The notes under the pieces are model-generated. The model was not told the origin of the DNA, made no database searches, and worked only from the letters and a program-made list of their open reading frames with translations. 47,760 nt of DNA from an uncultured bacterium (GTDB lineage: Bacteria > Bacillota > Clostridia > Christensenellales > QALW01): positions 1-47,760 of the forward strand of contig CAJMLN010000010.1 of assembly GCA_905214315.1 (NCBI GenBank). Reading direction: 5' to 3'. The position numbers and the translations under genes were made by a program. Numbering within the stretch: the first letter of the stretch is position 1; every line of letters starts with the position of its first letter. This document shows positions 15,519-23,588 of the stretch, one piece after another.

Positions 15519-16727
15519 TTATTCTTTAAAAAATCTTTTTAAAAGCTCAAAGCCAGGATCCTGCACAATGCCGGTTCCTTCGGCCGCCTCTTCGCAGAAA
15601 CACGCTACCTTGCTGTCTTTTTCCGCATTGCTGTAATAAATGGCATAGGGAACCGGCGCGCTGGAATGGGAGCCCGTAGATACCGGCGTAGGATGATCGG
15701 GCATGATCAGAATTCCATACTCCTGTCCGCGGGCGCGCAGACCGTTTACCACAAAGGAAAGCACGGTATCCAGCATTTCAATCGACTGTACCTTCCGCTT
15801 TACCTCATGCCGGTGACCGCATTCATCCGGCGCTTCAAAATGCAGATAGCAAAAATCACAGCCCTCATCGTAAGCGGTAAGCGCAGCCTTTGCCTTGCCC
15901 ATAAAATTAGTTTCCAGCGTGCCGGTTGCCCCCGCAACATCATAGGTCTCCATTCCGGCCAGGCGCGCAATGCCGCGGACAAGATCCACCGCCGTCACCG
16001 CCGCCCCCTTTTTGCCGTATTTCTGTTCAAAGGAAGAAAGTCCCGGCTTGCTGCCCGCGCCCCAGAACCAGCAGGTATTGGCCATACGTTTTCCCTGCTG
16101 TCTGCGCCGGAGGTTGACCGGATGTGCAGAGAGAATTTCATAGCTTTTTTTCATCAGCTCCAGCAAAAACGCACCGCAGGATCCGGAAGGAAGATAGTCC
16201 TTTACCTTTTTTCCGGTAATATCATGCGGCGGCGTCAGCTTTCCCTCCATACTGCCTCCGTGCAGAATCAGAATATGCCGGTAGGAAACGCCGGCATAAA
16301 ATTCCATGCGCGCGTCGGCAAGATTCTCATTCAGCGCCTCGATGAGCTCGGCCGCCTCTTCTGTGGTGATCTCATCGCTGCTGTAATCCACCATCGTTTT
16401 TTCCTCGTAAGGTTCTTCTTCCGAAACACAGGCAAGATTGCACCGAACGGCAATATCCTGCTCTTCCATCTGAATTCCCATCGCAGCCGCCTCCAGCGGT
16501 GCGCGGCCGGTCAGATATTTCCGGGGATCATACCCCATAACCGCAAGATTTCCCACATCGCTGCCGCCCTTGCAGCCCTCAGGTGTTATATTGCACATTC
16601 CAACTTCGCCGCGGCGAGCCAAAAAATCCATCAGCGGCTTTTTGGCGCAGGCCATCGGCGTCTTTCCGCCAAGCTCCGCCACCGGCAGATCGGCCATTCC
16701 GTCGCCTAATAAAACCAAATATTTCAT
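15519..16727 (-). CDS. apgM: Archaeal-type cofactor-independent phosphoglycerate mutase
   Basis: This 402-residue alkaline-phosphatase-superfamily enzyme interconverts 3- and 2-phosphoglycerate. It shows metal-binding D9 (LLGDGMAD), the nucleophile Ser56 in GGSDVGNLAVMGYDP, and C-terminal metal ligands in HFEAPDECGHRHE and MPDHPTPVSTGSHSS. Length and motifs match the ApgM family, not GpmI. In Clostridia, genes of this type are sometimes annotated as possible homoserine kinase replacements; nothing here (no thrB/thrC neighbours) supports that. It heads the operon with CPBP, rlmH, the M14-like gene and tadA. Confidence 0.93.
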   Translation of the reverse strand: MKYLVLLGDGMADLPVAELGGKTPMACAKKPLMDFLARRGEVGMCNITPEGCKGGSDVGNLAVMGYDPRKYLTGRAPLEAAAMGIQMEEQDIAVRCNLACVSEEEPYEEKTMVDYSSDEITTEEAAELIEALNENLADARMEFYAGVSYRHILILHGGSMEGKLTPPHDITGKKVKDYLPSGSCGAFLLELMKKSYEILSAHPVNLRRRQQGKRMANTCWFWGAGSKPGLSSFEQKYGKKGAAVTAVDLVRGIARLAGMETYDVAGATGTLETNFMGKAKAALTAYDEGCDFCYLHFEAPDECGHRHEVKRKVQSIEMLDTVLSFVVNGLRARGQEYGILIMPDHPTPVSTGSHSSAPVPYAIYYSNAEKDSKVACFCEEAAEGTGIVQDPGFELLKRFFKE

Positions 16728-16817
16728 ACATTTCTCCTCATATCAGATCATACAAAAAAAACGGATGCCGCATCCAAAACGGCAGTCTGTTATCCTTGCC
16801 GAATAAACAGTAAAAAT

Positions 16818-16823
16818 ATTATA
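16818..16823 (-). promoter_or_regulatory. -10 element of the apgM operon
   Basis: TATAAT on the minus strand lies about 90 nt upstream of the apgM start. The -35 is poor (GTGCAA-like), so this is tentative. Confidence 0.4.
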
Positions 16824-16858
16824 ACACATTCATTTCCATTTTGCACGATATTTTTAAG

Positions 16859-16887
16859 TTGACAACCTTACTTTTTTATCTTATACT
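16859..16887 (+). promoter_or_regulatory. Consensus promoter of rho
   Basis: TTGACA (16859-16864), a 17-bp spacer and TATACT (16882-16887) form a near-consensus sigma-A promoter about 60 nt upstream of the rho ATG. Confidence 0.85.
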
Positions 16888-16951
16888 TTATTTTGCATTT
16901 TTAGCATATACTGATTTTGTACCCATCATAAAATCCAAGAAGGACGATATC

Positions 16952-18295
16952 ATGAATACAGTTGATTTTTCAGCAATGAAGCTTGCTGAACTGAAAGAGT
17001 TTGCCGCCATGGCAGGCGTAGCCCTGCCCTCGGGAGCCCGGAAAGCCGATATCATAGCCATGCTCGAAAAGATGCAGCGCGAAGCAGAAAAGGAAGAAAA
17101 AAAAGTGCCGGATCCCGTACTGGACGCCAAGGTAAACCCAGCGGTGCCCGATATTTTAAGCAGCGGCGGCTGCGGAGATTGCTGCGGTGTGTTGGAAATT
17201 CATCCCGACGGCTACGGCTTCCTCCGCTGCGGCCCTTTTGCTTTTGCCAAGAAGGGCATCCAGCGCGATGTTTACGTTTCCATCGCCCAGATTCGCCGGT
17301 TCAATCTGCGTACGGGCGATAAAATCACCGGAAAAACACGGCCGCTGCGGGAAAACGAAAAATACGCGGCCCTGCTGTATGTGGTTTCGGTCAATGACGA
17401 AAATCCCGATATCGCCGCCAAACGCATACGCTTTGAGGATCTGGTTCCTGTCTATCCCGACACGCGGCTGACATTAGAAAATTCTTCTAATGATCTGGCG
17501 TTGCGGCTGATTGATCTGATCGCCCCCATCGGCAAGGGACAGCGCAGCATGATCGTCGCACAGCCCAAGAGCGGCAAAACAATTCTTCTGAAAAAAATCG
17601 CCTGCGCCATCAGTGAAAATTATCCTGAGATTGAACTGATCGTGCTGCTGATCGACGAACGCCCGGAGGAAGTAACCGACATGCAGCGCTCCATTCGAGG
17701 CGAAGTAATTTATTCCACCTTTGACGAAATGCCCGAAAATCATGTACGAACCTCGGAGCTCGTTCTGGAACGCGCCCAGCGCCTGGTAGAACACGGAAAA
17801 GACGTCGTTATTTTACTCGACAGCATTACCCGGCTTGCCCGGGCTTATAACCTTACCATATCCCCTACCGGCCGTACGCTTTCCGGCGGTATTGACCCCG
17901 GGGCACTGTATAAACCAAAAAAATTCTTCGGCGCCGCAAGAAATATTGAAAACGGCGGCAGCCTTACCATTCTGGCCACGGCATTAGTGGAAACCGGCTC
18001 TAAAATGGACGATATTATCTTTGAGGAATTCAAAGGAACCGGAAACAGTGAGCTGCATCTTGATCGCAAGCTCTCGGAAAAGCGGATTTTTCCGGCAGTG
18101 GATATCAACAAATCCGGCACGCGCCGCGAGGAGCTGCTGCTTTCCCCTGAAGAGCTTGAGGGCATCTGGACAATCCGCAAAATCCTCTCCAGCACCAACA
18201 GCGAGCATGCCGCCGAAAAGCTGCTCTCCATGCTCTCTGCCTCCAAAGACAATACCGAATTTTTAAACAACATCAAAAAAAGCATAAAAAAATAA
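16952..18295 (+). CDS. rho: Transcription termination factor Rho
   Basis: This 447-residue hexameric RNA helicase carries an N-terminal Rho_N/SAP-like region (MKLAELKEFAAMAGVALPSGARKADII). Next comes an RNA-binding cold-shock domain (GVLEIHPDGYGFLR) and an ATPase core with Walker A in AQPKSGKTILLKKIA, LIDERPEEVTDMQRS, and the Q/R-loop region SITRLARAYN. The start at 16952 has AAGGA 7 nt upstream; a longer in-frame reading to 16841 would overlap the promoter and is rejected. It is monocistronic between its own promoter and the hairpin at 18364-18395. Confidence 0.97.
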   Translation: MNTVDFSAMKLAELKEFAAMAGVALPSGARKADIIAMLEKMQREAEKEEKKVPDPVLDAKVNPAVPDILSSGGCGDCCGVLEIHPDGYGFLRCGPFAFAKKGIQRDVYVSIAQIRRFNLRTGDKITGKTRPLRENEKYAALLYVVSVNDENPDIAAKRIRFEDLVPVYPDTRLTLENSSNDLALRLIDLIAPIGKGQRSMIVAQPKSGKTILLKKIACAISENYPEIELIVLLIDERPEEVTDMQRSIRGEVIYSTFDEMPENHVRTSELVLERAQRLVEHGKDVVILLDSITRLARAYNLTISPTGRTLSGGIDPGALYKPKKFFGAARNIENGGSLTILATALVETGSKMDDIIFEEFKGTGNSELHLDRKLSEKRIFPAVDINKSGTRREELLLSPEELEGIWTIRKILSSTNSEHAAEKLLSMLSASKDNTEFLNNIKKSIKK

Positions 18296-18363
18296 TGATT
18301 CTGCGTTGTCCTCCGTCGCTTTTTCCCCGATAAACCGTTTCAGAAAAACCGATTATTGATAAA

Positions 18364-18395
18364 AAAGCCTTCTTCCTAAAACAGAAGAAGGCTTT
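18364..18395. terminator. Bidirectional terminator between rho and nhaC
   Basis: A 12-bp perfect stem (18364-18375 with 18384-18395) has an 8-nt loop. It carries six T on the minus strand (good terminator for nhaC) and three T on the plus strand (weaker for rho). Confidence 0.85.
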
Positions 18396-18446
18396 GCCAC
18401 ATCCGTATTTAAAATTTTTCCAAAGAACTGTATCTTTTCAGCGGAA

Positions 18447-20186
18447 TCAACCGCTGTTTTTCTTTTTCTGCACAAATTTAATAACAAGCAGCACAGCAAT
18501 CATCAGGGCAACGGCAATCGGAAGCGCGATCCACGCATTGGGGATCAGGCCGGCGATAATATAGCTGACAAAAGACACCGCGGCTACCACCAGCGCATAC
18601 GGCAGCTGCGTAGACACATGGTTGATATGATCACACTGCGCGCCGGCTGAAGCCATAATCGTCGTATCGGAAATCGGAGAGCAGTGGTCACCGCATACCG
18701 CGCCGGCCAAACAGGCAGAAAGCGCTACCGAGCCTAACGCGGTTCCGCTGAAAGCGCTTACCACAATGGGAATCAAAATTCCGAAAGTTCCCCAGGAAGT
18801 ACCGGTAGCAAAGGAGAGCCCGCAGGCAATCAGGAAAATAATGGCCGGCAGCAACGTCTGAAGTCCGGCGGCCGCTCCGTTAATCAGTTCGCTTACAAAA
18901 TACTTTCCTCCCAGGGCGCCGGTCATAGAACAGATCGTCCAGGCAAAGGTAAGAATCAGAATCGCAGGCACCATGGACTGAAAGCCCTCCGGCAGAGCCT
19001 CCATGCATGCTTTAAAGCTGACCACCCGGCGGCAGACAAAATAGACGATGTCCAGAATCAGTCCCAGAACCGAGCCGAGCGCCAGGCCCAGGGAAGCGTC
19101 GCAGTCGGCAAAAGCCGCAACAATATTCTTTCCCTCAAAAGCTCCGCCGGTATAAATCATGCCCAAAATACAGCATATAATAAGAATCACTACGGGAATA
19201 ACCAGGTCCGCAACTCTTCCCCTCGGATTGCTTTCGGCTTTTTCCGTCGACTTCACCGATCCGCCGGTAAACAGATCGCCGTTTTCCACCGCATTGCGTT
19301 CATGCCGCTTCATGGAACCAAAATCAATATTCATCAGCGTAATGCCCAGAACCATAACGATCGTAAGGAGCGAATAGAAATTAAAGGGAATCGCCTGAAC
19401 AAAGCCGGTGATGCTGTCGCCTTCATAATAGGAGGCCACCGCGGCCGCCCAGGAAGAAATGGGAGCAATCATGCAGATCGGCGCGGCGGTGGCGTCAATT
19501 AAATACGCCAGCTTCGCCCGGGAAATTCTGTGCTTGTCCGTCAGCGGTCTCATTACGGATCCCACCGTCAGACAGTTGAAATAATCATCCACAAAAATCA
19601 GGCAGCCGAGCCCGAAGGTGGAAAGTATAGCGCCCTTACGGGTTTTAATATTCTTTACCGCCCAGTTTCCGTAGGCAGCGGAACCGCCGGCCTTATTCAT
19701 CAGCACCACCACCGTTCCCAACACCACCAGGAACACCAAAATTCCCACATGAGAACTGTCCGCCAGGGATCCGATAAACCCCTGCTCCACTACAGAGACA
19801 AACGCGTCCTTTACCTGAAAATTTGCAAGCAGCAAACCGCCGGCAGCGATTCCCACAAACAGGGAAAAATAAACCTCCTTCAGCACCAGTGCCAACGCAA
19901 TGGCAATCACCGGCGGAAGAAGAGATATCCAGGTAGCATAATAATCACTGGAGGTTTCGTCATACATCATCGCAACCATGCCCGTGCCCCCGCACACGGC
20001 GCAAACCTCCCCGGAACAATCCTCGGCACACTCCTCCGCCTTGCATATTCCGGTACGGTTGCAGTGTTCACATCCGATTTCCGCTACGCGCGTCTGCGCG
20101 ATATCCGCGCGCATGGCAAAGACCGCCGTCATTACTATAATAACAGCGGCCGCCATCACAAGCACCGACAACAGCTTTTTCTTCAT
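18447..20186 (-). CDS. nhaC: NhaC-family Na+/H+ antiporter with Cys-rich N-terminal module
   Basis: Residues from about 85 onward form a typical NhaC antiporter with about 11-12 membrane helices (WISLLPPVIAIALALVLKEVYFSLFVGI, FVDDYFNCLTVGSVMRPLTDKHRISRAKLAYLIDATAAPICMIAPISSWAA, FATGTSWGTFGILIPIV, CGDHCSPISDTTIMASAGA). It exchanges cytoplasmic Na+ for protons. Before this core is an extra signal-like helix (4-24) and an outward-facing loop with seven cysteines (C39, C42, C48, C53, C57, C62, C65). The loop has two CxxCxxTG units (CEHCNRTG, CAVCGGTG) resembling the DnaJ zinc module. I do not recall this module as standard for the family. The gene is monocistronic with a long leader (20187-20414). 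Confidence 0.92.
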   Translation of the reverse strand: MKKKLLSVLVMAAAVIIVMTAVFAMRADIAQTRVAEIGCEHCNRTGICKAEECAEDCSGEVCAVCGGTGMVAMMYDETSSDYYATWISLLPPVIAIALALVLKEVYFSLFVGIAAGGLLLANFQVKDAFVSVVEQGFIGSLADSSHVGILVFLVVLGTVVVLMNKAGGSAAYGNWAVKNIKTRKGAILSTFGLGCLIFVDDYFNCLTVGSVMRPLTDKHRISRAKLAYLIDATAAPICMIAPISSWAAAVASYYEGDSITGFVQAIPFNFYSLLTIVMVLGITLMNIDFGSMKRHERNAVENGDLFTGGSVKSTEKAESNPRGRVADLVIPVVILIICCILGMIYTGGAFEGKNIVAAFADCDASLGLALGSVLGLILDIVYFVCRRVVSFKACMEALPEGFQSMVPAILILTFAWTICSMTGALGGKYFVSELINGAAAGLQTLLPAIIFLIACGLSFATGTSWGTFGILIPIVVSAFSGTALGSVALSACLAGAVCGDHCSPISDTTIMASAGAQCDHINHVSTQLPYALVVAAVSFVSYIIAGLIPNAWIALPIAVALMIAVLLVIKFVQKKKNSG

Positions 20187-20414
20187 CCTTCGTCCTTCTT
20201 TCTATCAAAAAAATAAGAGTACCTCTTGCCCTGCTGCCTTCGGCCGATGCAAAATACCGCCCGGTCAAAACGGCAACAGCTGTCTTATGTTCCGGCCTCC
20301 ACTTTTGGAAAAAAGTGCAGCTTCCGGGCAGAAAATTCTCCGCTTGTCCATCTGTTTGAAAACGCAGGGTTGCACAGTTTCTGAACTGATACCGGTAAAA
20401 CATTCCTTTGCCGT
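20187..20414 (-). promoter_or_regulatory. Long structured 5' leader of nhaC, candidate cis-regulatory RNA
   Basis: The promoter at 20420-20449 implies about 225 nt of untranslated leader before nhaC. Pairing visible by eye: a 7-bp long-range helix between the very 5' end (20414-20408) and 20276-20270, enclosing about 130 nt; a 7-bp hairpin at 20300-20317; and a 5-bp hairpin (20215-20227) followed by ATTTTTTT just before the ribosome binding site. It does not match a riboswitch consensus I can recall with confidence. Na+ and Li+ riboswitches are known upstream of antiporter genes. Confidence 0.45.
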
Positions 20415-20419
20415 AAAAA

Positions 20420-20449
20420 ATCATAGCATTTTTGCGGTTATTTTGTCAA
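20420..20449 (-). promoter_or_regulatory. nhaC promoter
   Basis: On the minus strand TTGACA (20449-20444), an 18-bp spacer and TATGAT (20425-20420) form a good sigma-A promoter. Confidence 0.75.
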
Positions 20450-20473
20450 TATTTTTTTATAATTTATTCATGT

Positions 20474-20502
20474 TTGTTTTCTTTTATTTTTTATGCTATA
20501 CT
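20474..20502 (+). promoter_or_regulatory. yfcE promoter
   Basis: TTGTTT (20474-20479), a 17-bp spacer and TATACT (20497-20502) with an upstream TG (extended -10) precede yfcE. The leader contains a 6-bp hairpin GCGGCA/TGCCGC at about 20513-20537. Confidence 0.7.
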
Positions 20503-20561
20503 AAACAAAATAGCGGCAGCAAATTTACCGTTGCCGCAAATCCATAACGAGGTATTTTAGA

Positions 20562-21101
20562 ATGAAGCTGCTGTTTGCATCCGATATCCACGGCTCCCTG
20601 TTTTACTGCCGGAAGCTGCTGGAAGCCTTTGAAGATGAAAAAGCCGATAAACTGATCCTGCTGGGCGATCTGCTCTATCACGGGCCGAGGAATCCGCTGC
20701 CGGAGGAGTATGCGCCCGCCGAGGTTGCCGCCCTGCTGAATAAAAAAAAGGATCAGCTCCTTGCCGTACAGGGCAACTGTGATTCCGCCGTTGACCAGAT
20801 GGTACTGGATTTTCCCATTACCGCCCCCAATCTCTTGCTTTTTTTAGAACGCCGGACGGTATTCGTCACCCACGGCCATGTGTTCTGCCCGCAGACGCCC
20901 CCGCCTCTGCAGCGCGGCGATATCCTGATCAACGGGCATTTTCACCTCGGAGAGATCACACAAAGGGATCCGTACATCTATATGAATCCCGGTTCGGTGG
21001 CTCTGCCCAAGGATTCTTTCCGCGGATATCTGCTCTATCAGGACGACGTTTTTTCCCTCAAGACCCTGACAGGGGAAATCAAGGCCGAATATAAATTGTA
21101 A
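20562..21101 (+). CDS. yfcE: YfcE/MJ0936-type metallophosphodiesterase
   Basis: This 179-residue calcineurin-like phosphoesterase has all metal-binding blocks in order: SDIHGS (D8, H10), LGDLLYHGPRN, GNCDS and THGH, followed by NGHFHLGE and NPGSVALPK. YfcE homologues hydrolyse phosphodiesters (bis-pNPP, 2',3'-cAMP in vitro) with Mn2+; the natural substrate is unclear. It is the first plus-strand gene after nhaC, with a strong intrinsic terminator 18 nt downstream (21119-21157). Confidence 0.95.
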   Translation: MKLLFASDIHGSLFYCRKLLEAFEDEKADKLILLGDLLYHGPRNPLPEEYAPAEVAALLNKKKDQLLAVQGNCDSAVDQMVLDFPITAPNLLLFLERRTVFVTHGHVFCPQTPPPLQRGDILINGHFHLGEITQRDPYIYMNPGSVALPKDSFRGYLLYQDDVFSLKTLTGEIKAEYKL

Positions 21102-21118
21102 AAAACTGAATAACCCCT

Positions 21119-21157
21119 CCCCCTTTGGCTCATACTTGGTACAGAGGGGGTTTTTTT
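21119..21157 (+). terminator. yfcE terminator that overlaps the next gene's ribosome binding site
   Basis: A 9-bp stem (21119-21127 with 21142-21150, one G-T pair) with a 14-nt loop is followed by seven T directly before an ATG at 21158. The 3' arm GAGGGGG is also the only ribosome binding site for that ATG, so the hairpin both terminates transcription and can mask translation initiation. Confidence 0.8.
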
Positions 21158-21505
21158 ATGGAAAAATATATTATATTTCTAACTTTAATCGCCATCCTGC
21201 TATTTGCCCTTTGTACCTTCCCCGTACTGGGATATACCGCCGACAATACCTATGTTCTGTGCCCGAATACCGCCTATGCCGAATGTGTTCTGGAATCCGC
21301 TCCGGCCTGGCGGACATACGATTACGTTGTGTTCTTGATTTCCGCCGCCGATACGTCAAAGGCCAAAACCATTCCCCACGGCAAAGTCGTGCAGGAATAT
21401 CTTTTTAAAAATGAGCATACAATGCCAATGTGCAATCCCTTTTTGCAGTCGATAACCGCAAACGGGATCACGACGGTCGGCTTACCCTATATTATAGTAA
21501 ATTAA
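21158..21505 (+). CDS. Small secreted or membrane-anchored protein (unknown)
   Basis: This 115-residue protein has an N-terminal hydrophobic segment (residues 4-25, YIIFLTLIAILLFALCTFPVLG) that could be a signal peptide or anchor. A polar 90-residue domain with three Cys follows. No family is recognised. The ATG at 21158 has GAGGGGG and then seven T in front, all part of the upstream terminator hairpin. spoIID starts 19 nt after its stop, so it may be co-expressed with spoIID by terminator read-through or from an unseen promoter. Confidence 0.65.
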   Translation: MEKYIIFLTLIAILLFALCTFPVLGYTADNTYVLCPNTAYAECVLESAPAWRTYDYVVFLISAADTSKAKTIPHGKVVQEYLFKNEHTMPMCNPFLQSITANGITTVGLPYIIVN

Positions 21506-21524
21506 GGACAGGCAGGGGATTTTT

Positions 21525-22550
21525 ATGAATAAACTTTCTATATTTTTATCGTTTTTGTTAGCCATCGTTCTGCTGGGCTTTTCCTTTTTTTATTTTGAAC
21601 AGAAGGACAATAACCAGCTGACGGTTTCCGCCTCTGTTTCGGCTAAGGGCGAAGCCGCCGGCAGTACGGCACAAAAACCGGAGACAAAAACAGAAGCGCC
21701 CGCAGAAGCAACGCCTGAACCCCGGCAGGAGACGATTATTCAAGTCAACCACAACGGCACCCTGCAGCCAATGGAGCTGGAGGAATATATCATTGAGGTT
21801 GTCGCCGGAGAGGTCTATCCCACCTATGAGCCGGAAGCGCTGAAAGCACAGGCCGTGGCGGCAAGAACTTATTTATATTACAAAATGAGCGGTGGCGGCT
21901 GTGCCAACGGCGGTGATATCTGCACCAATTCCGCCCATTGCCAGGCCTATAAATCGCAGGAGCAGATGCACAGCCAATGGGGCTCCAATTACGATAAATA
22001 CTATAGCGCTATTGCTTCCGCTGTTACCGCGACAGCCGGAGAAATCATAAAATATGCAAATAAGCCCATATGCGCACTTTATCATTCCTCCAGTGTGGGC
22101 AGCACTGAAGACTGTGTTTCCGTATTCGGGGGCAGCCATCCTTATCTGGTAAGCGTAGAAACAAATGCAGATAAAAGTGAGGAAGAGCTTACCCAATCCC
22201 TGACGCTGACCAAGGAGGAATTCGTAAAAAAAATCAATGCGGCCTTTGCAGATGCAAATATCGATTCCATCTCCATAAAAATCGTCTCCTACACCGCTGC
22301 AGGAAGAGTGGCCACCGTACAGCTCGGTGAAAAAACGGTAAAAGCAACTGCTCTGCGCACAGCGCTGGGACTGCGCTCCACCGATTTTACCTTTGAAAAC
22401 AGCCAGACCAGCATTACCTTTTATATGAAAGGCCACGGCCACGGCGTGGGCATGAGCCAGCACGGTGCCCAGGCAATGGCGCTGGAGGGCTATGATTACA
22501 AACAGATTTTAACCCATTATTATACCGGCACGTCCATTGAACAGGCATAA
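21525..22550 (+). CDS. spoIID: SpoIID/LytB domain protein (stage II sporulation protein D)
   Basis: This 341-residue protein has an N-terminal membrane helix (about 5-23), a Thr/Pro/Glu-rich linker (40-70) and a SpoIID lytic transglycosylase domain. The catalytic Glu is E96 in VVAGEVYPTYEPEALKAQAVAARTYLYYK. A Cys/His cluster (C126, C133, H138, C139) resembles the zinc site described for clostridial SpoIID. The C-terminus has GHGHGVGMSQHGAQAMA and the terminal YYTGT. SpoIID cleaves glycan strands during engulfment in endospore formation. AGGGG lies 6 nt before the ATG. The neighbourhood lacks spoIIQ/spoIIID, so an engulfment role versus a general LytB-like role is not decided by context. Confidence 0.9.
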   Translation: MNKLSIFLSFLLAIVLLGFSFFYFEQKDNNQLTVSASVSAKGEAAGSTAQKPETKTEAPAEATPEPRQETIIQVNHNGTLQPMELEEYIIEVVAGEVYPTYEPEALKAQAVAARTYLYYKMSGGGCANGGDICTNSAHCQAYKSQEQMHSQWGSNYDKYYSAIASAVTATAGEIIKYANKPICALYHSSSVGSTEDCVSVFGGSHPYLVSVETNADKSEEELTQSLTLTKEEFVKKINAAFADANIDSISIKIVSYTAAGRVATVQLGEKTVKATALRTALGLRSTDFTFENSQTSITFYMKGHGHGVGMSQHGAQAMALEGYDYKQILTHYYTGTSIEQA

Positions 22551-22576
22551 GGGCTTTCCTACAGGAAAAGCCCTTT
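22549..22576 (+). terminator. spoIID terminator
   Basis: A near-perfect 11-12 bp stem (AAGGGCTTTCC with GGAAAAGCCCTTT) spans the spoIID stop codon and is followed by a T-rich tail. Confidence 0.8.
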
Positions 22577-22722
22577 GTCCTTTTTCTAAAACTTTTCCAG
22601 AAATCCGCACAAGAACGCTGTCATCAGCAAACCGACCTGGCAAAAACAATACAAAACATCTCCTTACTTTCGCTTGTTTATCTTTTAAACATACATTCCC
22701 TTTTAAAAACCGTTTGCAAAAT
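22577..22722. other. Intergenic stretch without recognisable features
   Basis: Between the spoIID terminator and the DUF5058 control region there is no ORF with a ribosome binding site and no strong hairpin. Confidence 0.5.
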
Positions 22723-22737
22723 GATTCCACAGGAATC
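22723..22737. promoter_or_regulatory. Candidate operator upstream of the DUF5058 cassette
   Basis: The perfect inverted repeat GATTCC-N3-GGAATC lies 4 nt upstream of the -35 box at 22742, a typical activator or repressor position. Confidence 0.45.
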
Positions 22738-22741
22738 CCCC

Positions 22742-22771
22742 TTGACCGTTTATCTCCCAATATAGTATAAT
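22742..22771 (+). promoter_or_regulatory. Promoter of the DUF5058 cassette
   Basis: TTGACC (22742-22747), an 18-bp spacer and TATAAT (22766-22771) lie about 65 nt upstream of the first gene. Confidence 0.8.
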
Positions 22772-22836
22772 ATATTAAAAAATTTTATTTATTTTTTTCA
22801 TGTTTCCATCATATTTTTCATAAAGGAGGGATTTTT

Positions 22837-23574
22837 TTGGAATTTGATGTAAACAGCCCGATTCTCTATCTGTTTGCTGCCATCGTCATTGCTTTTGTCA
22901 TGGCGCAGTCCGTCTTTTTTTTAGTGCGCGCCCTGCGACAGGCAAAACGGATAGGAATGGACAAAAAACTGATCCGCCGCACCGTAACCACCTCGGCCGT
23001 TTTTACAATTGCCCCTGCGGTGGCAATCGTCATCAGCGTCATCGCGCTGGCAAAGGATTTGGGGATTCCGCTGCCATGGCTGCGCCTGAGCGTAGTGGGC
23101 TCGCTCTCCTATGAAACCGTTGCCGCTACCAATGCCGAAAGCGCCATGGGACTTGTCTTCGGGCAGGTGGAATCCCTAACTGCCTCGCAGTACGTTACCA
23201 TCGCACTGGTAATGACCATCAGTATCTCCGTAGGCATATGGCTGGTAGCCGTTATCGGCAAAAAGATGCAGAAGGGCATGATCAATATTGAAAAGCGCGA
23301 TAAAAAGTGGAGTGATATTTTCAACAACGCCATGTTCATCGGTATGATCTCCGCCTTTTTAGGCTATGTATTCTGCGACGTCACCAAGCTGTTCCATCAC
23401 GATACCAGCGGCCTGATTCCCGTTGCCGTCATGCTGGTTTCAGCCTTTGTAATGGCCTTCTGCGGGCTGCTGGTCGCCAAGCTGAAATGGCGCTGGGTGC
23501 AGGACTATGCACTGCCGATCAGTCTCGTTGCGGGAATGGCCTCCGCGGTTCCGATTACCGCGTGGCTGGGATAG
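22837..23574 (+). CDS. DUF5058 family membrane protein
   Basis: This 245-residue polytopic membrane protein has about six helices. Conserved-looking features are a polar sequence between helices 2 and 3 (SLSYETVAATNAESAMGL) and the end of the protein (KWRWVQDYALPISLVAGMASAVP). The TTG start is supported by AGGAGGG 7 nt upstream. DUF5058 proteins have unknown function. Being followed by a second membrane protein and an M20 peptidase suggests that it is half of a transporter for a small peptide or acylated amino acid. This is inference from neighbours. Confidence 0.85.
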   Translation: MEFDVNSPILYLFAAIVIAFVMAQSVFFLVRALRQAKRIGMDKKLIRRTVTTSAVFTIAPAVAIVISVIALAKDLGIPLPWLRLSVVGSLSYETVAATNAESAMGLVFGQVESLTASQYVTIALVMTISISVGIWLVAVIGKKMQKGMINIEKRDKKWSDIFNNAMFIGMISAFLGYVFCDVTKLFHHDTSGLIPVAVMLVSAFVMAFCGLLVAKLKWRWVQDYALPISLVAGMASAVPITAWLG

Positions 23575-23588
23575 AAAGGAGTACACCC

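Noticed and set aside
15666..16709. 347-codon plus-strand open frame antisense to apgM
   Set aside because: Shadow of a confidently identified gene on the other strand; no protein-like motifs and no ribosome binding site.
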